From Alphaproteobacteria bacterium (GTDB lineage: Bacteria; Pseudomonadota; Alphaproteobacteria; Rhizobiales; CAJQND01): a DNA stretch of 64,000 bases. Positions 57,535 to 64,000 of the stretch are shown here, piece after piece. The notes beneath the pieces were generated by a model. That model saw only the letters and a list, made by a program, of their open reading frames with translations, ran no database searches and was not told the origin of the DNA. The stretch's first letter is position 1; every line of letters begins with the position of its first letter. The stretch is from assembly GCA_024227565.1 (NCBI GenBank), contig JAAEUE010000002.1, forward strand, positions 1-64,000. Reading direction: 5' to 3'. Both the position numbers and the translations under genes were made by a program.

Positions 57535-57747
57535 AACTCGTTCTCCCTCAGAATTCTTACAGCCATCGATGGCTCTCTAGTTCATCACGCCAGCCCTTCA
57601 GATACTGTGGCAGCGCGATTTCTGCGCCGAAAGACTAATCCATCAGGCAAGGAGAGGCTAGTAAGAATACGCCGAATCGAATGGTTGCCTGGTTCGTATT
57701 TTCAAAAGCATGAATTAGACAAAGGCACAGCACAGGAAAGGCATGAT

Positions 57748-58944
57748 TCAGGCGGCAGACGGCACGTTCAGCGACGGGCGTCTTCTAGGCAAGACGACTG
57801 CAGCCAGCAGAACAATCGCAGCGAACACGGCCAGCAAGGTAAATTGATCTTGGAAACCATACCCAGTGCCATGCATCCACGAGAGCGCGGGAACGACCAG
57901 AGCAGTTGTGCCCAGCGACAAGGTGTATTCGATTGAAAACACCCGGGAGCGCCAGTTGGCCGGCACATAGGAGCCCACCAGCCAACTGGACACCGGTATC
58001 CAGGCGAACATGGAAAGGACGAGAACCATTGCCACTGGCAGGATGGCATAGCCTGTCACCCAAGCCGTGACGTATAGAAGAAGTGCTTGGCTGATGAACA
58101 AGACGAACAGCAGTGGGCGCACGCTGTAGCGGTCTAGAAACCATCCAACCGGCAATTGCGCGAGGCCAGCGACAGCAAATATCAGAGCCGCGTAGCTGCC
58201 GATCTCCGACAGACTGTTGGTATGCGAGGCCAATCTTTCTGAGAGCAACTTTGGCAATGAGAGGCTGACGGCATTGAAAATCACGCCCCCGAACAGCGCC
58301 GCGGCCGCCACAAAGGTCAGCACTCGCATCATCACCCGGTGGTCTGGATCAGATGGAGCCTCGGCCGGTTGAGGGTGTTCTGAATTGGCGTGCGCTCTTG
58401 AACCAGATTTGGCCAGCAGGATGTGAAGACCACCCAAGAACAGCGCCATGACACCTGGCGCGAGGAAACTCATGCGCCAGCCAAATCGTTCAGCCAGGAA
58501 ATCGGTTGAGATGGCAGCAACCGCCAACCCCATGTTTCCCCACACCCCATTCACCGCCAAAGCCTGCCCGCGGCGCGTCGCAGCTTCGGTGACCATGGCA
58601 ATTCCCACGGGATGATATATTGCCGCGAAGAGGCCAAGCCCTGCCATGGCGGCACTCAAGGCGACGGGTCCGGGCGCGAGAGCCGCCGCCAAACAGCATC
58701 CGCCGCACCCTACGTAGAACAAGCTCATCATGTGAACGCGCGGCCAGCGGTCACCTAGCCAGCCTGCCGGCAGCGTTGCGAGGGCGAACGTCAGAAACAT
58801 TGGCGTGCTCAAGCTGAGCGCCTGACTGTAACTCATCTGCCAATCGCGCTCTATCGCCAGCACGGCCGTGGGGAAGATCAGCAAGACGTAATGATCAAGG
58901 AAATGGCCGAAATTGAGAAACCTCATCCTGATTGCGCCCGGCAT
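57748..58944 (-). CDS. MFS transporter
   Basis: The 398-residue protein has about 12 membrane helices and the MFS A-motif-like GWLGDRWPRVHMMSLFY after helix 2. The opening RFLNFGHFLDHYVLLIFPTAV resembles FSR-type exporters (fosmidomycin resistance family), which export small polar compounds. A central hydrophilic loop (SGSRAHANSEHPQPAEAPSD) separates the halves. It is divergent from the AraC regulator, which may control it. Substrate unknown. Confidence 0.85.
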   Translation of the reverse strand: MPGAIRMRFLNFGHFLDHYVLLIFPTAVLAIERDWQMSYSQALSLSTPMFLTFALATLPAGWLGDRWPRVHMMSLFYVGCGGCCLAAALAPGPVALSAAMAGLGLFAAIYHPVGIAMVTEAATRRGQALAVNGVWGNMGLAVAAISTDFLAERFGWRMSFLAPGVMALFLGGLHILLAKSGSRAHANSEHPQPAEAPSDPDHRVMMRVLTFVAAAALFGGVIFNAVSLSLPKLLSERLASHTNSLSEIGSYAALIFAVAGLAQLPVGWFLDRYSVRPLLFVLFISQALLLYVTAWVTGYAILPVAMVLVLSMFAWIPVSSWLVGSYVPANWRSRVFSIEYTLSLGTTALVVPALSWMHGTGYGFQDQFTLLAVFAAIVLLAAVVLPRRRPSLNVPSAA

Positions 58945-59017
58945 GTTGCATTTCCCTGTCTATGATTTCGCATTCAGGCTAGGAAGTATCAGAGTGTATG
59001 TCTTTCGGTATTAGGCC

Positions 59018-59767
59018 ATGAAATATCGTAATTGGGCCAATGAGAAATCTCTTCCGGGTGTGGAGGGGTATTCTGGCGAATACGCCCGAGGACACCTTGT
59101 CGAGCACCATATTCATGAGGCTGCCCAGATTGTCCATGCGGCTGAGGGGGTCATGCGCGTTGCTGCGGGTGGCTCCTATTGGGTCATTCCCCCTGGGCGC
59201 GGGCTTTGGGTGCCGGCAGGGGTCACACATGGCTTTGTGTGCGTGACATCGGTTTCCGTGCGGACGGTCTATCTTTCAGGCGGCCCGGAAGATCTGCCGG
59301 CCAAGAGCGAGGTTTGGCAAATCTCAAATCTGATGCGCGAGGTCATCATCCGGCTTGCCGATGGAACAAGCCCAAGCGAAACCCCACATCTGGCCGCCTT
59401 GCTGCTGCATGAAATTGAACGCAGGGAGGTTTTGCCCCTGCATATTGAACAGCCCAGCGACCGGCGTGCCGTCCGGGTGGCTGAAGCTGTCATCAAGGAT
59501 CCTGCCGACAACCGGTCTCTGGAGGCATGGGCCCATCATGCCGGCGCCTCGCCGCGCACTTTGAAGAGATTGTTCCGCTCAGAAACCGGGCTCACGTTTG
59601 GCCAATGGCGCAGGCACGTTCGCCTGATCACCGCACTGGAACTGCTTGCGCTGGGCGAACCTGTAACCCAAGTCGGATTGGCCGTGGGCTATGAGAGCAC
59701 AAGCGCCTTCATCGAAATGTTCCGCGAACAGCTCGGCACCACGCCAGGTAAATACTTCGCGCAGTAG
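59018..59767 (+). CDS. AraC-family transcriptional regulator with cupin domain
   Basis: The 249-residue protein has an N-terminal cupin sensor (about residues 10-90: HHIHEAAQIVHAAEGVMRV, PPGRGLWVPAGVTHGF) and a C-terminal AraC domain (about 150-248). The latter has SLEAWAHHAGASPRTLKRLF and PVTQVGLAVGYESTSAFIEMFR as its two helix-turn-helix units. The layout resembles NimR/YdeC-type regulators, which often control a neighbouring MFS exporter. The 73-base gap to the divergent MFS gene would hold the operator. Control of the amine genes is possible but unproven. Confidence 0.88.
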   Translation: MKYRNWANEKSLPGVEGYSGEYARGHLVEHHIHEAAQIVHAAEGVMRVAAGGSYWVIPPGRGLWVPAGVTHGFVCVTSVSVRTVYLSGGPEDLPAKSEVWQISNLMREVIIRLADGTSPSETPHLAALLLHEIERREVLPLHIEQPSDRRAVRVAEAVIKDPADNRSLEAWAHHAGASPRTLKRLFRSETGLTFGQWRRHVRLITALELLALGEPVTQVGLAVGYESTSAFIEMFREQLGTTPGKYFAQ

Positions 59768-59770
59768 ATC

Positions 59771-61243
59771 TCAGCTGTCCGGCAAATAACGCCGACGCTC
59801 CTCAGCCATCATCTCACTGTACTCCGGCATGTCCTGAGGCACAGGCGCCGGCTCCGGACGCGAGAGAGTGACGCCGAAGAGACTTAATTGTTTGAAGCCC
59901 AGGTAATAGGGCTTCCACCATTTCAGGCTGATCGGAACAGTGACGTTCAGCAGGAATGCTGTGAACATCAACGTGTAGAACTGGCTCACATCGATAATCT
60001 TGTGCTGCACAAACGCTATGTTGATGACAATGAAGGCAAGTTCGGCCCTCCCCAACATACCAAGCCCTATCATCACGCCTTCATGCCATCGGTAGCCGCC
60101 GGTGTAACGGGCCGCCAGACAGGCTGACGTGACCTGTAGCAAAACCACCGCTGTGAACAGGGCGGCAACCGCAGGAAGGGCCTGCACCATAACGTCGAGA
60201 TCGAACACCAGTTTGCCACCAAGGTTGACGAAGAAGATGGGTCCGAAAATCGTGAAGGAGAGGTGCTCGATGACGTGCATTGCGCCCTCGAACGTTTGGT
60301 CCTTCACTTCCGTCTCAACGATCTCGCCTTCTTCGTTTGTGATCTTCTTCTTCTTGGTGTGAATGAAATAGTCCGAGTGCAGGAACAGGCCGGCGAAATA
60401 GGCGCCAATCGCCGGATGGAATCCTAACTCAAAGGCAATCACGCCGAGGAACATGGCGATAAACAGCATGATGAGCGGGGTGAACTCGCCGCTGTGCACC
60501 ATCAAAAAGCGCCGTACGCCCATAGCCGCCAACGCGCGGCTGAACATGTGGTTGACCTTTTGATAGAGGTTTGCTTGCGCCGGAATTTCCTTCGGCACCC
60601 GCTCTGGAAAAGCCACCAGACCCATAAACAGGGTGATGGCAAAGAAGATGATTACCTTGCCGAGAATCCAAACAATGCCGCCAAAAGTGGCCCCGCCAGC
60701 GCTATCGCCAGCACTCGAAACCAGAATAATCGGAATCAGGATTGCCACCCCCACAAGAGACAGAACGTCATCGATCACGGCCGCCGTCATAATGCCGGTC
60801 GCGGCGGTGGAGCGGTGCATGCGGTCGCTGCGCAAACTCATCATGGTGAGGCTGACGGCTGTTGCGGTCATGGTCAGGCCCCACAGCATTGCCGAGTTAT
60901 GGCCGTAGCCGAACAGGGTGGCGGTGCCATAACCAGCCACAAACGGGAAGGCTGCACCAATGAGCGCAATGCCGATGCTGCGTTTCAACCCTTGTGCAAA
61001 GCGGCCGAGATCTTCCTCCAGACCAAGCGCGAACATAATGAAGACGATGCCCCATTCGCCGATGGTCTCCAGGAACTCATTGTGCTTGGGCAACAAGCCG
61101 GCATTGGTCAACACCGCGCCGGCAACAATGAGCCAGAGCACATCAACCGTACCTGTCTTTTTGCTGATCAGTTTGGAAACGAGAACAACGACAAAAATAA
61201 TTGCCGAGTATTCCCAAATGGAGAATTCTTCTGAGCCGTGCAT
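59771..61243 (-). CDS. CPA2-family cation:proton antiporter
   Basis: The 490-residue membrane protein has about 12-13 helices and the Kef/CPA2 signature region (IMTAAVIDDVLSLVGVAILIP, with the Asp pair of the ion site). An inserted hydrophilic loop with HTKKKKITNEEGEIVETEVKD lies near residues 310-330. There is no C-terminal TrkA-N domain, so it is not a full KefB/C. It probably exchanges Na or K for protons. It converges with the AraC gene with only 3 bases between stops. A role in pH balance during amine use is conceivable but speculative. Confidence 0.85.
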   Translation of the reverse strand: MHGSEEFSIWEYSAIIFVVVLVSKLISKKTGTVDVLWLIVAGAVLTNAGLLPKHNEFLETIGEWGIVFIMFALGLEEDLGRFAQGLKRSIGIALIGAAFPFVAGYGTATLFGYGHNSAMLWGLTMTATAVSLTMMSLRSDRMHRSTAATGIMTAAVIDDVLSLVGVAILIPIILVSSAGDSAGGATFGGIVWILGKVIIFFAITLFMGLVAFPERVPKEIPAQANLYQKVNHMFSRALAAMGVRRFLMVHSGEFTPLIMLFIAMFLGVIAFELGFHPAIGAYFAGLFLHSDYFIHTKKKKITNEEGEIVETEVKDQTFEGAMHVIEHLSFTIFGPIFFVNLGGKLVFDLDVMVQALPAVAALFTAVVLLQVTSACLAARYTGGYRWHEGVMIGLGMLGRAELAFIVINIAFVQHKIIDVSQFYTLMFTAFLLNVTVPISLKWWKPYYLGFKQLSLFGVTLSRPEPAPVPQDMPEYSEMMAEERRRYLPDS

Positions 61244-61472
61244 GCCGCGTCCCCTCCTGTTTCAGGATGAGATCGTGCCTTACGGCAACCCCTCAGTTCT
61301 TTGGCACGCGCTTCGTACGCCCCACAGTTCGCCCACGCAGGGACGAAGATCGTTGGCGGTTCCCTCAGGCACTTCTCCTGAATTTATGAAGTCAGCCTAA
61401 TGGGCATATCCTGTCTTGTCCACCGGGACCTTACCCAATTTGGTAAGCCCAACTGTCAGGTCGGGTTTTGTT

Positions 61473-62300
61473 CTAGTGACCTTTCACCGTGTCGCCCCTG
61501 GCCGAGATGAACCAGTAAGCCGTGATGAAGGCGATGGAGATGGCAAGCATTACCGTTGAGATCACATTGACCTCTGGTGTGATGCCTTGCCGGATCATGC
61601 CATAAATGTAGAGCGGCAACGTGGTGGCGCCAGCACCGGAGACCATCAGAGTGATGATAAAATCGTCAACCGAGATGATGAAGGCAAGCATGGCGCCAGC
61701 CACGATGCCCGGTGCCAGGATAGGCAAGGTGACAAATCTGAAGGTCTCCCAGGCGTTAGCATAAAGATCACCCGCTGCTTGCTCCAGATCGGTGTCCATA
61801 CCCTCCAGACGGGCGCGGATGGGCAGGAAGGCAAAAGGAATACAGAAGACCGTATGCGCGATGATTATGGAGAGCATGCCAAGCTGGAAGCCGATTATCG
61901 CAAAGAAACTCAACGTGGCCACGGCGGTGGCAATCTCTGGCACGATCAAAGGCAGCGTGACCATCCCCAGGGAAGCGCTGCGCCCCCTGAACTCGCCCCC
62001 GCGCGCAAGAACCAGGGCTGCCAGCGTCGCCAATACCGTTGCAACAACGGTTGCACACACAGCAATGATCAGAGAGTTAAGCGCAGCGTTTTGAATGTCA
62101 TCGTTGATGAAGGCCCGGTAGAACCAGCGGGTAGAGAATCCTTGCCAGATTTGCGCCCGGTTGCCGTCGTTGAACGAATAGGCCACCAGCACCACCATCG
62201 GCATATAGAGGTAGACGAAGAAGAACAGCGTCCACATGTTCATGCCCGGATAGTAGCCCAGCACGAATCCTTTGCGTTTTTTCGGAGTTTTTTCGCTCAT
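61473..62300 (-). CDS. potC: PotC-type ABC transporter permease
   Basis: The 275-residue inner-membrane permease has six helices and the cytoplasmic EAA-type loop (EQAAGDLYANAWETFRFVTLPILAPGI) that contacts the ATPase. YMPMVVLVAYSFNDG is typical of PotC/PotI. ATG 62300 (MSEKTPKKRKGF) is chosen, giving a 4-base overlap with the upstream permease; the earlier open frame lies inside that gene. The set probably imports a polyamine-like substrate bound by the protein encoded at 56509-57534. Confidence 0.9.
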   Translation of the reverse strand: MSEKTPKKRKGFVLGYYPGMNMWTLFFFVYLYMPMVVLVAYSFNDGNRAQIWQGFSTRWFYRAFINDDIQNAALNSLIIAVCATVVATVLATLAALVLARGGEFRGRSASLGMVTLPLIVPEIATAVATLSFFAIIGFQLGMLSIIIAHTVFCIPFAFLPIRARLEGMDTDLEQAAGDLYANAWETFRFVTLPILAPGIVAGAMLAFIISVDDFIITLMVSGAGATTLPLYIYGMIRQGITPEVNVISTVMLAISIAFITAYWFISARGDTVKGH

Positions 62301-63196
62301 CGACCGGCCTCCATGGCCCTGCGCTTGGCTGCCGACCGTGCCTGCACCATGAGCGCAACCATCACCAGCATGAGAAGGCAAATGGCGATGGCCGAACCAA
62401 AGGGCCAATTGCGCGATGATGCAAACTGCAGATGAATGAGAGAGCCGAGCATCAACTTCTTGCCGCCGCCCAGAAGATCCGGCGCGATGAACGCGCCAAG
62501 GCTGGGGACGAACACCAGAATGCAGCCAGCGATGATCCCTGGCATTGCCAATGGGGTGATGATTTCCCGCATGACCTTCATGCGGTCTGCATAGAGATCG
62601 TGCGCGGCTTCAATCAGCCTGAAGTCAAGTTTTTCAAGGCTGGCGTATATCGGCAGAACCATGAGCGGGAGATAGGAATAGACCAACCCAATGGCGATGG
62701 CACCATTGGAGTACATCATCCCGAGCGAACCATCCAAAATACCGACGGCCTTGAGCGGTTGTTCGATAACCCCGTCCTTGGCGAGGATCAGGATCCATGA
62801 ATAAACCCGCACAAGCTGGTTGGTCCAGAACGGCAGTGTTATCAGATAGAGCATGAGGTTTTGCATGCGAGGGTCTTGCCGGGTGATGAAATAGGCCACC
62901 GGAAACCCTAAGATGAGGCAACCCACCGTTGCCACAAGCGCCAAGAAGATGGAACGCCAGATGATCCCCAAATAGATGGGGTTGAAGACCAGCGCGTCAT
63001 CGAAATCGATCTCGTAGAGAAGCTGGATATAGGCCTCAACAGAGAATCTCGGTTCAACCCCGCCATAGGGATCGGCCTCCAGGAACGAGAAAACAAGAAG
63101 GATCAACATGGGCAAAACCATGAAGATCGCAACGGTTATGAGCGCAGGAGCAAGGCCAAGCGCGCGCCGGGCGGCTATGCTGCGAGGCAGGTTCAT
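62297..63196 (-). CDS. potB: PotB-type ABC transporter permease
   Basis: The 299-residue permease has six helices and the ATPase-contact loop (LIEAAHDLYADRMKVMREIITPLAMPGI). Near the N-terminus MVLPMLILLVFSFLEADPYGG resembles PotB/PotH, which pairs with PotC/PotI. It overlaps the potC-like gene by 4 bases and the ATPase stop by 1-3 bases, so all three are translated together. Substrate is inferred as polyamine-like from family and neighbours. Confidence 0.9.
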   Translation of the reverse strand: MNLPRSIAARRALGLAPALITVAIFMVLPMLILLVFSFLEADPYGGVEPRFSVEAYIQLLYEIDFDDALVFNPIYLGIIWRSIFLALVATVGCLILGFPVAYFITRQDPRMQNLMLYLITLPFWTNQLVRVYSWILILAKDGVIEQPLKAVGILDGSLGMMYSNGAIAIGLVYSYLPLMVLPIYASLEKLDFRLIEAAHDLYADRMKVMREIITPLAMPGIIAGCILVFVPSLGAFIAPDLLGGGKKLMLGSLIHLQFASSRNWPFGSAIAICLLMLVMVALMVQARSAAKRRAMEAGR

Positions 63197-64000
63197 CAGT
63201 CCACCAACATCCGGGCCGCACCATCAGAGAAAGTCAGCTTAACGTTCTCGCCGGCAGCAAAACGGCCCATGCCCGCTTCTGCATTCTGGTCGCGAACGGT
63301 GACAACCACCCCATCGCCAATGTTGATTTCATAGGATGTGTCCGTTCCCAAATAGGTTGCCTCTTCAATGACAGGCATGTCCTTCGACCGCAGCATGGTC
63401 TTCTGCAAGGTTATCCGCTCTGGGCGCACAGCCAAGGTCACGGCATCGCCAATACCGTGGCCATCAACCACGTCTGTTTCGAACTGCAGTTCGCCCCCGG
63501 CAACGCACAGGGCACGATTCCCGGAAACCTGATCGATCCTGGTCTCGATAAAGTTTGTGTCGCCGATAAAATCAGCAACGAAACGGTTGATGGGGCGCTC
63601 ATAGATTTCCAGCGGTGCGCCGATCTGTTGTATCAACCCGGCCGACATAACGGCGATCCGGTCACTCATGGTCAGGGCTTCTTCCTGATCGTGGGTAACG
63701 AAGATAAAGGTGATGCCAGTCTCGCGCTGCAGCGTTTTCAGCTCGTTGCGCATGGCTTGTCTAAGTTTCAGGTCAAGCGCTGAGAGCGGCTCATCGAGCA
63801 ACAAAACCTTTGGACGCGGCGCCAAGGCGCGCGCCAGAGCGATACGCTGTTGTTGTCCGCCGGAAAGCTGGACGGGTTTGCGGGTGGCAAATTGCTCCAT
63901 CTTCACCAGCGCCAGTGTTTCGTTGACGCGAGCCCTGATCTCCGGTCCGCTCCATTTTTGCATGCGCAAGCCGAAGCCAATGTTTTCCTCAACCGTCATA
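63196..64000 (-). CDS. potA: PotA-type ABC transporter ATPase, 3' part cut by window edge
   Basis: The visible 267 residues lack the N-terminus with Walker A, which lies beyond the window. Present are the Q-loop side ([14 protein letters not shown]), the signature [15 protein letters not shown], Walker [13 protein letters not shown], the switch His in [10 protein letters not shown], and a C-terminal TOBE-type regulatory domain (about the last 100 residues). This is the PotA/PotG layout for polyamine importers. The gene is first of the ATPase-permease-permease unit on the minus strand. Confidence 0.9.
   Translation of the reverse strand, partial: MTVEENIGFGLRMQKWSGPEIRARVNETLALVKMEQFATRKPVQLSGGQQQRIALARALAPRPKVLLLDEPLSALDLKLRQAMRNELKTLQRETGITFIFVTHDQEEALTMSDRIAVMSAGLIQQIGAPLEIYERPINRFVADFIGDTNFIETRIDQVSGNRALCVAGGELQFETDVVDGHGIGDAVTLAVRPERITLQKTMLRSKDMPVIEEATYLGTDTSYEINIGDGVVVTVRDQNAEAGMGRFAAGENVKLTFSDGAARMLVD

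Noticed and set aside
61431-61452. CTTACC/GGTAAG stem after potC as a terminator
   Set aside because: Only a 6-base AT-containing stem without a T-run on the minus strand.
1-64000. tRNA, rRNA or CRISPR array
   Set aside because: No cloverleaf, rRNA segment or regular spacer-repeat series was recognised by eye; a covariance-model scan could still find a tRNA that I missed.

Overview
The window looks like a chromosome segment of a GC-rich alphaproteobacterium, most likely of the Hyphomicrobiales (Rhizobiales). The main evidence is gene order: maeB divergent from mutS-glnD-murJ-trpS, then nfuA-tsaB-rimI-fur-plsC-miaB-phoH-ybeY-tlyC-lnt-XRE-metK-trmB and rimP-nusA-ylxR-infB-rbfA-truB-rpsO-pnp. 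An OlsB-type acyltransferase, an Irr-like operator candidate and two alphaproteobacterial families of dispersed hairpin repeats agree with this. I recognised no rRNA, tRNA or CRISPR array.

Positions 1 to about 3986 are the right-hand part of an integrated element. It starts with the 5' end of an IS5-family insertion sequence. It continues with two ParB/RepB-type genes without a ParA partner and a large serine recombinase, all on the minus strand. The element ends inside comM (yifB), exactly before the Walker A motif, so only the C-terminal part of comM remains here. One ParB-type gene is split at a run of eight A that is also a canonical -1 slippery heptamer.

Positions 5074-16153 hold a type I secretion ATPase and adaptor, a broken RTX/VWA substrate gene, a CHASE2 adenylate/guanylate cyclase, a hybrid histidine kinase and an ornithine-lipid acyltransferase. 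Positions 16154-16446 carry dispersed repeats.

Positions 16447-48985 are the conserved core: malic enzyme, mismatch repair, PII signalling, lipid II flippase, tRNA charging and modification, Fe-S assembly, lipoprotein maturation, SAM synthesis, and the transcription-translation operon ending in rpsO and pnp. A hairpin plus U-tract before rimP and a strong terminator after pnp frame the last part.

Positions 49136-64000 form an accessory amine/polyamine catabolic region. A tight minus-strand operon encodes a PotD-type binding protein, an amidase, an acetylpolyamine amidohydrolase, a flavin/4Fe-4S amine dehydrogenase of the trimethylamine/dimethylamine/histamine dehydrogenase family, an N-carbamoylputrescine amidase-like enzyme and a small VOC protein. 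An iron-type alcohol dehydrogenase lies on one side. An MFS carrier, an AraC regulator, a CPA2 antiporter and PotC-PotB-PotA lie on the other. The amine dehydrogenase keeps the covalent-flavin Cys and the catalytic triad but has Gln61 and Asp355 in place of the trimethylamine-binding aromatic residues. With its neighbours this suggests a dehydrogenase route for putrescine-, agmatine- or histamine-like diamines, the most promising unusual system here.
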